Positions 1 through 11,838 of a stretch of 64,000 nt of DNA are shown in pieces. The position numbers were made by a program, and so were the translations under genes. Origin of the DNA: Ornithodoros turicata (lineage: Eukaryota > Arthropoda > Arachnida > Ixodida > Argasidae). The notes beneath the pieces are model-generated. The model did no database searches and had not been told where the DNA came from. It saw only the letters and a program-made list of their open reading frames with translations. The stretch spans positions 77,995,807 to 78,059,806 of the forward strand of contig NC_088204.1 in the NCBI RefSeq assembly GCF_037126465.1, given 5' to 3'. Each line of letters begins with the position of its first letter. Position 1 is the stretch's first letter.

Positions 1-513
1 GTGTCGGAGCGAAAATAATGTTCGCTGTGTGATTTCGTATCGGGGGCGTCGTACCCTTATCCCAAGCAGACAAGAGCGAGCACCTTTTTAGCGATGTATT
101 CGTTTTGCTGTGTTTTCAATGCTCACTAATTAAGTAATTCAGCCAATGACACTATTGGCCTACGCAGTAATTTTTTACACCCTTCCGCTTGTAAAATGGG
201 TAAAACGCCCTTTTTCTTTCCACAAGCGCAACTGGAAGGTGTAATAAGTGTTGAAAAGGAATTTTCACATTTACCCTTCTGAAACAGAGCTAGAACGAGA
301 ATGCACTCCCTCCCCTTGAAATGATGCTTCCTGTAGAATACATTATTTAGAGGGGTGAAAGGGACTTTTAACCGCAAGGCGGTGAGACAAAACCACTTGT
401 AAACCAATTAGCCCATTTCGCTTCGTTGTTGGTTAACCACAAAGTTGCCATCGCAGGATCGCATAAATGGCATAAGGCATTTACACCCGAAACGAAAAAT
501 TCGTTGTAGCAAA
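1..513. other. No gene recognised
   Basis: Only short open frames that resemble no family I know and lack splice context. No repeat shared with the rest of the window was seen here. Confidence 0.5.
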
Positions 514-588
514 AAATAGACCTCTCTCTGTTTGTAAACAAATGACGTCATACTGTTCGACAGCGCCACCAATTTGGTAGACTTGAAT
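514..588 (+). mobile_element. MITE-B fragment (5-prime end only)
   Basis: Begins ATAGACCTCTC, then TTTGTAAACAAATGACGTCAT and GACAGCGCCACCAATTTGG, as in the full copies at 7738-8037 and 11540-11838. The match stops after about 75 bp, so this is a truncated or broken copy. It is a non-autonomous element with no coding capacity. Confidence 0.75.
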
Positions 589-2603
589 ATAAGCCGCTGA
601 TAAATCGCTGTTCACGAGGTTGTGACAGGTCATCCCAGGTTACCCTATTTAAACGTACAGGATAGTTCTTTGCACCGATGTGAAGCTGCTTTGAAACTTC
701 CGCACCGAAGAGGCAGAAAGTGGGCACCGGGGATACCGAAACTCACGCGGCTCTGGCATCACAGCCCTCGCCGCCGCCACTGAGGCAGCGCACGAGAAGT
801 CACGTGCTTAGGCCCGCCAATAAGAATGGACGCAGCTCCGAGATCTGTGATGTCGGCGCTTTGCTCGGGAGTGTGATCGAGGGCTTGTATGTCGCTAAGT
901 ACGACAGGGAGAAAAATAATTTTTCCTCCTTGGTGTTCTGGAGTGCAGTACGACGCGCCCATAAGATTACTGAACCACATTAACGAAAGTGCCGCAACTC
1001 CTTTAAGACGGACTTACTTCTTAAGAAAGTCTATGGGGGATTTTTGTTCGTAGGGTTCTCGTAAACCGCGCTAAATTTCTACATGGAACAGGTACAGGCG
1101 TGTTCCCCTCTAGTTTATCTAGGGAATGACAAGTTTTTGAACGCCTGACGCGATCCACTGATTTTTGGTGAATTAAAGTTCGTCAAATTTTCAGTACATG
1201 GGAGTCTATGGGAAATGAAAAAAAAATCGCTTCTCTCGGCAGAGCCGCCCGCACTATTTGGGCCAAAATGATTTCATTCCCTACAGTGGCAGTCCAGGAA
1301 TTGATTGCAATCAACAAATTCGACAAGCTTGCTGCAGTTTTCCAAAACCCTGCTTTGTCGTTTGCTAGCATGTTCTGCACACTCGCGCTTATTACATTGC
1401 CTCCTTAAAGCGCGCGAGAAAAGCAAAGGGAAGAAAACAATTTTCCAACAGTACAACCAACTCTCTCCGGAAGCGGACTGAAGCGGAAGCGGAAGTGACT
1501 CTAAGTCCGCCTTATATAGCCGTGCCTACGGGAACCAATAACAGAGAGCGTGACTCAGAATCTGATGCGGTAGACGCGGTACCCTATAGGGCTACCGGTA
1601 GACTAACACCCGCTATTGTTAGGTCAGTCAGTGTACGACACTCTTTGAGTACGTCACCGCAGAGAAGGTACGGGATGGTGACGTTGCGTTCGCTTTCTTT
1701 TTACCCAAAAAGCTACGACGTTCAACCGTATGAAGCTTTACGCACGTCATGTGGAGTCGGGGACATCTCCAACCTCAATATCAGTTGACTGCTCCACTCA
1801 TTTCAGTACTCCAGTGGAGTACTCCAGTGCTCCATTTTCTCTACATCCACTACTCCATTTCTGTCCACTCAGGGACCTGCGCAGAATTTGCACTGACAAT
1901 TTTCGAAGTTCAGTTGCAAAGAGAAATAAATTGCCCTCAATTAAAGTTGTCCAAAGCCTTCCTAAATGGCGGCAAAATTTTCCAGAAGGTAATTGTCGAA
2001 AGTCCCACATTCCTCCGTCGAGTACGTCGTCAGTTAGAATTTTTTATCACTTTGGGTGAATTTTTTGCTTTGCTGGCCGAACCGTATTGGGCTATCTCAG
2101 GCATTTCAGTGGCGGTGTTGCAAACAAACAGGGTGGGGTGGAATACCTGGTTGGGGGTTCGTTTGGGGGTGATGGTAAAATCCCTTCTCTTTCATTTGAG
2201 CGGAAATCCGGGAACTTTTATTGGAAACTCAAGGATGGAGTCAAAGAGTTCGTATACCCGTAGAGGAACTTCGACCGTGTAAGAGTTGCCCTTGTAGGAA
2301 TGCATCCGTGCGAATACAGCGAGAGAGAAAAAAAAAACGCAGTACGAGAGAGAAGCACAGGACACATGTTCTAGGAATGCCCTCGTCCGCGTCGCTGTTT
2401 CCGAGTCCGATCAAAGTACGAGTACGTTGTTTATTTGTGTTTCCTGTACCTTCCGTGCCTTCGCATGACCTCACACTGCACGAGGAGTTCACGTGCATGA
2501 GCAATGGTAGACACACGCGTGCACAACAGCCAAGTTTCTGACGTGCGGATGAATCAGATAACAATATGAATCAGATAAACATTTGCCTCTACTGCAGTAG
2601 AGT
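589..2603. other. No gene recognised
   Basis: About 760-850 resembles 36762-36855 at the DNA level, so part of this stretch is a dispersed repeat. The longest plain frame (1749-2282, plus, 177 codons) starts in short ACTCCAGT repeats and has no recognisable domain. I do not call it a gene. Confidence 0.45.
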
Positions 2604-2771
2604 GACTTCACCCAAGCAGCACAATGTACTGAAAAGTAGAGTGCATTAGAGGTGTACGGGTAGGTGGAAGGCCTTGAACAGACCCGTAAAACTAAAGTAC
2701 ATTGATAAGACACATACCGCCCACCCGTATTGCACTCTACTTTCAGTATATTGTGCTGCTTGGGTGAAGTC
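2604..2771. mobile_element. MITE-A copy 1, fold-back element
   Basis: A 168-bp element with terminal inverted repeats of about 40 bp. The left end reads GACTTCACCCAAGCAGCACA and the right end is its near-perfect reverse complement (AGCAGCTTGGG-type end in opposite orientation). Three relatives lie at 39575-40086 and share the core ACATTGATAAGACACATAC. No coding capacity. The superfamily cannot be assigned because no clear target duplication is visible. Confidence 0.85.
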
Positions 2772-4289
2772 TTGGGTTGCCGTGAGGATTAAGAAGGAGA
2801 ATACAGGAGGGGAATGAGAAATGTTGGTGGGCTTTAAAGATATTGTAAAGCAGTAGACAAGCATGATATGCCGGTGATGTGACTAGAGACTTTGTTGCTT
2901 CTAAATACCATATGCGGAACCATACGACCGACAACGCGCTATAAATATTTTTAATTTGCCATGAAAAATGCCGCGTAGTGGAGCGGTGCGACGCCTAGTG
3001 TCAAACAACCCCCTGTACAGCGGGCAACACTAAAAATTGGTATTACACACTATTACATCGGAACTTCGTTATTTTAGTAACCATATTATTAGTTTCCCTG
3101 TTTACCTATGCATTCTGAAACCCATGTTAACAGTGTTTTTTGCGAAGTAACCCAGCGCTGGACGCTGGCGATGGAAGCTCTGCCTACTTGTCTGCTGCGC
3201 CTGCGCGCTCCTTCTGTTCGCGGACTCTTTCGAACTTTCGAACGAACAAACTCTTTCTGTGAACCTCTGTGAACAAACAAGTCCCGACGCTGTCTGGCTT
3301 CTTGAACGTCTGACACATTTTCTTCAACGGCTCAGCATTTCATTTCAGTTCGCTTATCCGTTTATCCTCAGATGTGGATCGTTGTGTGGATTGCAGGGGC
3401 GGATTTTATGGTGGATTGTGGTGAATTGTTATGTTGGGCCCAGTGTTATACGCATGCAATGTGGTTGCCGCCGTATGTGGCAGGAGTACGGATTCATTTC
3501 GAATACCTAGTACAGTGTTGCCTGTAACCTTTAATTGTAATTTTCTAATTAATTGCACAGTCGATTGGAATGAAACTTGCGCAGTTTTTGTCCTGGTGGC
3601 TTGGACTGTCGAATAGCCACACTAAATGACATTTGATCGGTGCTGCTTTACAGTACCTTTAAGCTACGTCTTGTTTACGAGTGTTATCTGGGAGCTTGAT
3701 AAGCTCATACAAACAACAGCAAGGCTTAGAGTGCGATTGCGGAAGCCAGCTTCCCGTTGTTATCGTTCCTCTGCACTGCTCTGTCTTCTGTATGTGACGC
3801 CGGTGACAGGAACACGTATATGGGTCGGTGTGGTGACCTTAGTATAGTGAAGTGAGCACGTCCGGCTTGAAACAGTATTAAAATGATGGCGGCACAGGTG
3901 GCTTTTTGTCACGCAAATGGCAGAGACTGAATTAACAGCTCGGACGAACACGACACGTAAACCTCATCAACGTCCATACCAAGGCCTACTGTATTATTAG
4001 AGATCTGAAAGTTTGACGACTTTCCTGTTGCGAGTGTGTGCAGAACTTAGTTCGCGTACCCACCACGATGGCGCTCGCTACATGGCCCAGAATGATGGCG
4101 GTATGGGATCGTCCCAACTGCGCTCTATTATTGCCAAGGCTGAGGATTAGAAGAGTCGTGGCTTGTCGCGGGATCGTGGTGTGATTGATAATCGCTTGGT
4201 CCACGCAGACAGTGCCAATGTGGCAGGTAAGTGAACTAAATGCGGCACAGCTTTTTTTCACGGAGCTTCCGGGACTATAGTAACACGTA
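2772..4289. other. No gene recognised
   Basis: Short frames only. There are no splice-bounded conserved exons and no copy of the repeat families defined elsewhere in the window. Confidence 0.45.
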
Positions 4290-4375
4290 TGTGTGCCTAG
4301 CCCACACCTGATCAGAGAGGTGTGAGTTCGATTCCCGCCACCGGCACTTCGCTGACTTCTCGTCAACTCCCGTCT
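4290..4375 (+). repeat. tRNA-like (pol III B-box) repeat fragment
   Basis: Contains GTGAGTTCGATTCCCGCCACC, close to the tRNA B-box consensus GGTTCRANNCC, preceded by an arm-like segment. No complete cloverleaf can be drawn, so it is more likely the head of a tRNA-derived SINE than a tRNA gene. Confidence 0.4.
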
Positions 4376-4764
4376 TCTGCCTCTGTCACCCGCACAGTCT
4401 TCAATGATCATTGAGACCACTGAACATAGTGCTACCAAGCGTTTAACGTGTCAACTTCTCAGAGAGCATTGAACCCAATGCTGTTTAAGAAGTCGACACG
4501 TTACACGCCTGGTGACGTCACGCGTATGTTCCATGGCCATTGGTCTGAATGATCATGGAAGGGGGGACAGGGGTAGTAACAGCCGCATGTCCTCCGGACT
4601 GAACATTGCTGTAAGCTGGTTGAGACGTTGAAGAAGTCTCAGGAGGGCAATAACTCGCCCAGAATGGTATCACAATGGCGTCCACTATGGTCCTATAGCC
4701 CCTCGTACAGAGCGTAAAGACTGATATCATCAGCTATGGGATTTTCAATGTAGAGGAGGTGGTG

Positions 4765-5105
4765 TCCCTCTGCATGAGTCCCGACCGGCAATGATGGTAT
4801 GCCACGGCCAGGCGATGACGGTGGCCTATCCCCATGGTTGCTCCAGCCGCGTGTACATCCTCGTCGTTGTCCATGGTCCGCCACATCACTCCCCCACTCA
4901 GACGCGGAGCGGCGATGAATCAGAAGAAACCCACGAGTTCACTGGAGGACGACAGCGAGGGCGACCGTGGACAACGACGAGGATGGACACCCGCCTGGAG
5001 CACCCGCTCCTCAGTTCCACCGGCGTGGCCATAGGGAGCGACAACTTTCATCACCTCTCCGTGGCATACCATCACCGCCGGTGGGACTCTTGTAGAGGGC
5101 ACGTG
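4765..5105. repeat. Diverged fold-back (inverted repeat) element
   Basis: The stretch starting GATGGTATGCCACGG near 4792 and running to CATCCTCGTCGTTGTCCATG near 4876 recurs in reverse complement between about 4968 and 5072. Flanking pieces (GAGTCCCGACCGGC at left, GCCGGTGGGACTC at right) extend the pairing. Arms are about 110-140 bp with many mismatches and indels. The frames crossing it are by-products of the repeat. Confidence 0.65.
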
Positions 5106-5369
5106 GCATCAGGGCGAGAGCCCTGATAAAACAAAATTAAGAAAAGATAACGTTGCCATTTCAGGGAATGTGCCGTGACAAGGAGTCCTGGGGCCCGATC
5201 TTGTTGTTATGCCGTAACGCGCGTTAAATGCACCTCTTCTCTGATTCGCCAAGAGCTCCCGTGCAAACGCCAATCGCAACGTTTATCTCTAATCACTGTG
5301 GTAGTGGTGGTGTGCTATTTCCGAGCGATCTGCCTTCCTGGCGTCGTGTGTCCCGGGTCGATCTCACGG

Positions 5370-5515
5370 GAAACTATTCCGACATTCGTCTCAAAGCGTC
5401 TGAGGAAAACCCGGTGACAACACTCAGACAGCACAGCCGGATTCGAACCCGGGTCGCCTCCCAGCCTCGGCGTGGAATGTCAATACCATAGCCCCAGCCT
5501 CCTACATTACGTAGT
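5370..5515 (-). mobile_element. tRNA-derived SINE, Ruka-like
   Basis: On the minus strand the sequence has a B-box GGGTTCGAATCC, then GGCTGTGCTGTCTGAG, GGTTTTCCTCAGACGC and GACGAATGTCGGAATAG. The same body occurs at 34780-34960 and, more diverged, at 60285-60465. I associate it with the Ruka SINE reported from ixodid ticks. That name comes from memory of the family, not from a search. Confidence 0.7.
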
Positions 5516-6000
5516 CCCGTCCCCACGGAAGCTGATACGGGGGCTCAAATCGCGGCCTTCCACTCTCGTCCTACTGACGCCCACGACGCGACGGCACCTC
5601 GAAAACCGTTCTGGTAGGCCGGGTTTTCAATTGAACGTTCAATGATGTGAACAGGCACTCCGGGAAATCGACAAATACCTCTGAGTTACTTACAAGGGAT
5701 ACTGAAGACAGTTGGCTACAACCATCCCACCAGACTGTTCACTCTGTCAACTGTCGGCAATGTTTTAATACCATCCCAGGAGGGATGGACTACACCCCTC
5801 ACCCTCCCACCCACCGGGCCAATGTAGGCGTCCACCCTGACGAAGGGGGAAAAGGGAGAGGAGCGATGGCAACTCGAATGGCTTAGAAAAAAGGGTGAGT
5901 ACCTTTTAGGAGGTAATAGTTGTCGCATATGTTGTGCCTAAAAGGTTGCAAAGTACCTGCTACCTACGAATGATAGGTTGACCTATAGGATAGGACCAAG
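5516..6000. other. No gene recognised
   Basis: Nothing beyond short unsupported frames. Confidence 0.5.
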
Positions 6001-6275
6001 GAATGATGATGTCATAATGTTCGACAGCGCCACGAGTATGGTAAAGTTGAACTACGTTCAATGCTAGTGGCGAGCAAAGTCACGCCCGAAAGCCACGGTC
6101 TTGTTGGGATTACGATGGTCTCTGAAAAGGACGCGACCTTCGGTCCTACTTTTCTTTCAATAGGAGGCAGGGAACAATTGCCCACTCGTGGAACCCAGCT
6201 CTCCTCTTCCGATCTGTCTTGGTTTCGGTGTGTCTACCAACGTCATGATGACGTTTCCCGGGTAGAGGTTTATTG
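6001..6275 (+). mobile_element. MITE-B copy, 5-prime end eroded
   Basis: Matches the family from GATGTCATAATGTTCGACAG to the terminal TAGAGGTTTATTG. The internal palindrome CGTCATGATGACG and the segment GACGCGACCTTCGGTCCTAC are kept. The outer left end seen in other copies (CAATAGACCTCT-type, then TTTGTAAACAAA) is lost. Non-coding. Confidence 0.8.
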
Positions 6276-7737
6276 CGTCTGCATATATACCTTGCCCATA
6301 GCCCTCTGAGGTTTGTCATCACTAGGGGTTAATTTTCTCACCACGCTTTCCAGCGTCTATTTTTTTCTTCTTTGTGTGTGTGTGTGTGTTCTGCCAACTT
6401 CTAGATATAGGGTGAAGGCAAAGCCTTCGTCAAACACTTCATCGTTTGGCTCATCGTTCAGCTTATCTCGTGCCCTCTCTGACCTGCGATAAGAAACAAT
6501 GAGGCACCTCCCACTGGAGCCCGATGCTGAACTGTACGTATCGTTCGTTATCGTTATTATTTCAAGTTCAAAACTCCAAATGTCAAGTGACCTCACGTGA
6601 AAACCGTATCGGTAGGCTGAGATTTCAAAGAAACAAAACGACTGGTCATTGCGCGTGAGCTCGTGACGAGTCATAGGGAAGCCGTGCATTTATCGTGCGT
6701 TACGGAATAACGAAAAGTTAAGCGTCGAGCCTCTTATCTGCTTTGAATTATTACAATTAGCTTCCTTCTCTCTCTTCTATTGCCCGTGGGGCGACCTCAT
6801 TGGTCCTTCTCTCAAATAAGGGGGTAACAGCTAACGCCACCTACATACAGAAGGCCAGCTTAATGCCTCCTCTCCTTTCTTCGCTACGTAGACACATATA
6901 GTTAGAATTCGTCTGCTACGTCTGATTTGCCGCTCTGCGAATATTCAAGAACTCGCAAATAATTGCAGTTAAGTTTGCAAATTTTAACCTATAGACTCAA
7001 AGTAAACACGCTTTTCAGAAAATCAGTCTTGAGAAAAATGTGGGACCGTTTTGAGCTTTCCTTTCGTTTCTGTTTCTTTTTTTTTTTTTTCTTTTTTTTG
7101 CATTCAGTACGCGGGGACGTTCACTACTCGCAGACGACAGTGGCTGCTCTTGCGGCTGACGGTGGCTCGTCTCCATGGCTACGACCGCTGAAAGCACGTT
7201 CACGATTGGCTACGGCAGTTAAAAACACGATCCTCATTGGCTGACTCTTAGATGTTACGTCACGGCGACGAGTAAGCAGGCTTCCTCTATCTAGGTGGTG
7301 TCGTAACATCTCAGGGTGAGGCGCAGGCACTCTTTTCCACGCCGGTCACGAGTATCCCCTTACTGCCGCGTTATGATTGGACAAACACTTCGTCACGTGG
7401 CTTCTCCAAACTTTACCCTCTTCTCTGCGCAGAGACACACTGTCGTGCTGCCATGACGTCATCGGGAAGAAGACTTCACTCGATTATATATCTTCTGCTG
7501 GGACATGGTTCCATGTTGGATACAGTGACAGAACTTTCCGCTAAGCTCTGTGGACGTCCATGCAGCGGTCGAATTATCATTCCCCCAAATACAGTAAATA
7601 GGCAACATCTGTTTTGCTCAAGCGCGCGATAGACTTCTACAAAATCCATTTGGCCAGGTGTTATGTTTGCTCACCAATGTAGCATTTCCGCCCTTACTCT
7701 GAAGCCATACATCACATCCGCAACGTATTACTATGTG
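6276..7737. other. No gene recognised; short GT run
   Basis: Holds a (GT)n microsatellite near 6373-6389 and a T-rich run near 7077-7099. No conserved coding exon was seen. Confidence 0.5.
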
Positions 7738-8037
7738 CAATGGACCACTTCCTGTTTGTAAACAAATGACGTCATAGTGTTCGACAGCGCCACCAATTTG
7801 GTAGAGTTGAACTACGCTGGAAGCTACGGGGGCGAATACGGTCGCGCCCGAAAGCCACGGTCTTAAGGGGATTACGATGGTCCCTGAAAGGGACGCGACC
7901 TTCGGCCCTACTTTTCTTTCAATAGGAGGCAGCGTACAAGTGCACGTTCGTGGAGCCCAGCCCTCCCCTTCCGATTTCTTTCGGTTTCAGTATGTCTACA
8001 AACGTCATGATGACGTTTCTCGGATAGAGGTCTATTG
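7738..8037 (+). mobile_element. MITE-B, full-length 300-bp copy
   Basis: Begins CAATGGACC and ends GAGGTCTATTG, giving imperfect terminal inverted repeats. Inside are TTTGTAAACAAATGACGTCA, ACCAATTTGGTAGAGTTGAA, GACGCGACCTTCGG and the palindrome CGTCATGATGACG. It serves as the family reference here with the opposite-strand copy 11540-11838. There is no transposase frame, so it would need proteins from an autonomous element. Confidence 0.85.
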
Positions 8038-8524
8038 GGTGGAGAACGCTAGTTTGTTGCTGTTGTTATCTTATTGCCGTACTGTATCGTCAACACTCGA
8101 CCACACTTATTCTGTAACTTACCCGTGCTCAAAAATGGCGTACTTAGCACAAATGTGCTGTATATCGGTCCGTTTCTTTTGTACATTATCTCCTACTGCG
8201 CTTGTTATTATATTTAGGTGTCTTGCGCACTATCTGCTGTGTGGGGGGGCCTGATTGTTGCCGAGCTGTCTTTCTACAATGTTTCGTCCGGTCCCCCACA
8301 CGTATTTCCCGAAATAAGTTGAAGTTATGGAGTGTGGATTAATTTGTGTGACATTGACACCCGTTTTCTTTTCTTTATTTCTTTTTTTTTTCTTCGTTTC
8401 TGTCACAGGATACACAGGTTAAAATCATAGCGGTTGCGTCAAAATGCACGGGACTAAAGCGTGCAGCCAACGATCCCGAGGCAACAAGACAGAGTTGTCT
8501 CGCGGCGTTAAAACCTCCTATTGT
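8038..8524. other. No gene recognised
   Basis: T-rich and pyrimidine-rich sequence between two repeats. No supported exon. Confidence 0.5.
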
Positions 8525-8654
8525 TGCATAATGTAAAAAACCCCGAGACTAGGGAACACGAAGGGACAGACACAAACACGAAGTCTCAATTGAGACTTCG
8601 TGTTTGTGTCTGTCCCTTCGTGTTCCCTAGTCTCGGGGTTTTTTACATTATGCA
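8525..8654. repeat. Perfect 130-bp spacer-free palindrome
   Basis: Two 65-bp arms match base for base around the centre TCTCAA/TTGAGA at 8589/8590. The outer bases are TGCATAATGTAAAA on the left and TTTTACATTATGCA on the right. Pairing stops at once outside. No loop and no mismatch were found by eye. It may be a recent inverted duplication of an element end or a fold-back element. Confidence 0.95.
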
Positions 8655-9227
8655 TCATCTTCACCAGCTCGCTTGCTTCCTAGCCATTTTTTCATTCTCC
8701 TATTGTTATTTCTCGTCTTATTTCTCTCTCCGTTCTCAGGTATATTGCAAGTTCGCGCACACTGCCAAGTGACGATCCCTTTTTTCTTGAGAAGCCTTAC
8801 ATATATATCCCATTACATCACACTGCTGTCTTTGTGTCAGGTTCAACTGCCAGCTTCTGTTTTGAGATGATACGTATTTTATTGTTTGGTTATGTGCAAG
8901 GAGGCAAGATTCTATTTTCACTCTGAATGCAGGGTAAGCTCTCCGAGCACGTCTTTCTCCTCTCCGCGACCGTGAAGGTCGTGACCTCCATTAGCTTCCC
9001 TTCCCCATTGGCTCCCTTCCTTCGGAGGAAAATAAGTCGGAGGTCGACCTAGTGTTCCCGCACGGGTTCCTAACATCGGTGACAAAGACCGCATGTTTAA
9101 TAAGTTTTGCACCCCAAGTTTTTGTTTGTTTGTTTGTTTTTTACCTTTACAGATTTGTTATAAAAGATTACGAGATCAGCATAGATACCATTTTTGGAGT
9201 TCTGTTATACGGGCAGGCGGACATGAC
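8655..9227. other. No gene recognised
   Basis: Pyrimidine-rich sequence with a (TTTG)n stretch near 9120-9139. No supported exon. Confidence 0.5.
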
Positions 9228-9385
9228 GTCCTCTCGAAGAAAGTATGTCACTACAAGACGACTAATTACCTAAAATTCGTTGATCAACCCCTTAATTAGG
9301 GGTTTTCGAGCAAAGTGAGATAGCAGAATGGGACACAATCCTCCGTTGAAAGCCGCACCATGTTTTCAAAAATCCTGAAATGCGC
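9228..9385 (+). repeat. Dispersed repeat C
   Basis: Shares CTCTCGAAGAAA, ACTAATTACCTA, TTAATTAGGGG, GTTGAAAGCCG and CACGTTTT/CATGTTTT in the same order and spacing with 34208-34390. The related AT-rich piece AATTAATTTTAGGTAG lies near 9671. No coding capacity seen. Confidence 0.6.
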
Positions 9386-10094
9386 ACGTGCCTCGAAATA
9401 TTCTATCGCCGAATTTATATACGCAAATAAAATCTCCAATCGAAACCACGGCGACCGGGAGCGACAGGGAGCACAGCGCTCATTCAACGTCAGAGGGTCA
9501 CGTGATTTGGAGCGACGGAGATGATTGGACGCCGAACCAGGTAAGCCTCCGTCGGCGAAGGTGGTGCGCTCATGAGGCGCGTGGTTTTGGTTTCAGCTCC
9601 TTTGCATAGTGACATCGCGTTCTGTTATCTCGCGTTTGTTCGAAATTCCCTAATTAACGATTTAGTTAATTAATTTTAGGTAGACAACGCGTAACTACCT
9701 AAAGTTGTACACTGTACAAGAGAGAATGATCCGTCTGGCCGTATAACTCAACTGAAAAAAATGACATCTGCTGCTCAAATAACTTTTTATAGTAATTCAG
9801 TAAGGGAGAAAAAAACGCCCTTATAATTAGGAACCCATCAAAAAAATACTGGATTTATGAAATCGGGCAAATCACAATAAACCGTGCGATTTATCACACC
9901 GAACTATTCCATGTTCTCCGGTGCGGCAGCCATAAAAGAATATATTTCCTTTCCGGCACTGTGTATCAGACGGAAGTTATGCATTTGTTCGCTTGCTTCG
10001 ATACGTCGACCTCCTTCCTCAACCTGTGCACTGTCAACGCCACCTAGGTAGAGAAGGCCTACTCATTGTCTCCTCTCCCTTCTTCGTTTAACCG
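9386..10094. other. No gene recognised
   Basis: Degenerate relatives of repeat C may extend to about 9720. Otherwise nothing is supported. Confidence 0.45.
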
Positions 10095-10405
10095 CGTATT
10101 CACACGAGCGACATCCTCACGGAATATTCTAGTGGAAGAAAAAGTTGAAAGTCTGCTCACAGAGGCCGAAGTTCCGTCCGTTCCGTGTTATATTGAGCAT
10201 TCACACGATGCGGAATATCGGGAGTGGCGTACCGCGCACTTAGCAGACGACACTTAGCAGACGACACCGTCGGCGTGTTTACCTGTCGTCTGCTACGGAA
10301 TATCTTGTGGCTGTGTAGCAGGACATTCCCCACGGTTAGCAGTGTACGTGAAGACACGACCTTGAGCGCTCGCGCTCACGTGATAGCAAAAATATATGAC
10401 GCTTT
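10095..10405 (+). repeat. Dispersed repeat D, copy 1, with AGCAGACGAC hairpin
   Basis: Shares CACACGAGCGACATCCTCACG, CGGAATATCGGGAGTGGCGT and GCTACGGAATATCTTGTGGC with copies at 54450-54730 and 63321-63640, and more weakly with 45545-45835. The centre is a hairpin from TAGCAGACGAC at 10255 to GTCGTCTGCTA ending at 10294. Only this copy has a 14-bp tandem duplication (TAGCAGACGACACT) just before the hairpin. Confidence 0.8.
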
Positions 10406-11539
10406 TCGCATCTTCTACTTCTGCCAGAATGTCGCTCCTGCGAATACACTGTGAGAGTCAGAATTCGTCTGCTACTGCGATTCACCGCACTGCGAATTCA
10501 AGAACCCGCAAATGATTGCGGCTCACCTGGAACCTAAATGTTTAGACAAAAAGTGCAAGACGCTTTCCAGAAATTTAATTTTGAGAAAGAGTGTGACCCT
10601 TTAGCGCTTTATTACCAAGTTTGCCGTTCATAGCATTGAACGTTGCGTTCTCCGGTACTCTATTGTTTCATATATGTCGTGATGTAAACCATTTTGCAGT
10701 GCGTGCCGGGTGTTCATGTTACGCGTGTATTTGTGTAGATGTACTTGCTGCGCATTCGGAAGCATTCATGTGGGGTTAACCTGTGCGGTAACAAGTAGTA
10801 AGGGTATATAATATATAAATACAGGAATGAAATGAGTGACATAACGGCTTACTATTCGTTGTCCCGACGGAATACTCGGGGAAACAAAATGTCTCGCTTT
10901 TTTTCAGCCTTATTTCGAACGCGCATTTGTTTCCAGATGCGCACACTGTAAATATCGTCGGCGCTATCATTGAACAGGCCTGTACCCACATATAGCGATT
11001 TGCTACACAACGCTATAAAACAGCGCTTAAGGCCTGTTCCGACATATATATATATGTATATACACATATTTATATTTTGTATATTTTTTTTACTAGAGAA
11101 TGCAGCGCTGTATTTGGGAACTGGTCTTAATAATTACGTCTTAAGTGTCCTTAATAGTTAAGGATTGACTAGAACAATAATTGCTAGAGTCAAGCCTTAT
11201 CGTTGCGATCGTCCCGTATACTAGCATGGAATAGTGGAAGATAAGTAAGAATGCGAAGATAGGCACTTGGAGATAACCTTCACTAATAACTCATCGCTGT
11301 TTGGTAGATAATAAATCAGATAATGCGAATATCTTTGTAGTGTAGTAAAAACAAATAGTACGTGGCTGTTCATTCATGCGTTCTGTATCACGACATGGTA
11401 TCATGTGTAAAAACATGACCTAAATAGAGGCACAAGGAATACTATGAAGAAAGGTGTTCTGCGCGCAATTTAGTTAATTTGAAGCGTGTAAATGGACTTT
11501 TTTCTCTAGCAATACACATCTTTCCTTCTTCCGTTGACT
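10406..11539. other. No gene recognised
   Basis: AT-rich with a short (TA)n run near 11044-11054. No conserved exon. Confidence 0.5.
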
Positions 11540-11838
11540 CAACAGACCTCTACCCGAGAAACGTCATCATGACGTTGGTAGACAGACTGATACCGAAACT
11601 AATCGGAACGGTAGGGCTGGGTTCCCCGAATGGGCACTCGTTCACTGCCTCCATTTGAAAAAAAAAAGTAGGACCGAAGGTCGCGTCCCCTTTTAGGGAC
11701 TATCGTAATCCCTCAAGACCGTGGCCTTCGAGCGCGACTTTTTCGCCCCTACCTCCGAACGTAGTTCAACTCTACCAAATTGGTGGCGCTGTCAAATACT
11801 ATGAAGTCATTTGTTTACGAACAGGGCGAGATCTACTG
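11540..11838 (-). mobile_element. MITE-B, full-length copy, reverse orientation
   Basis: Begins CAACAGACCTCTACCCGAG and ends GGGCGAGATCTACTG on the plus strand, the reverse complement of the 7738-8037 copy over about 299 bp. Non-coding. Confidence 0.85.

Noticed and set aside
1749..2282. 177-codon open frame on the plus strand
   Set aside because: No domain, no splice partner, and a start in short tandem ACTCCAGT words; probably chance.
3986..4438. 150-codon minus-strand frame
   Set aside because: It overlaps the tRNA-like repeat fragment and shows no family resemblance.
5440..5465. Possible tRNA gene from the B-box GGGTTCGAATCC
   Set aside because: The B-box belongs to a multi-copy SINE with the same body at 34780-34960; no closed acceptor stem.
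8525..8654. Transcription terminator or CRISPR-like hairpin
   Set aside because: Eukaryotic context, a single copy, and no spacer-repeat pattern; treated as a palindrome.
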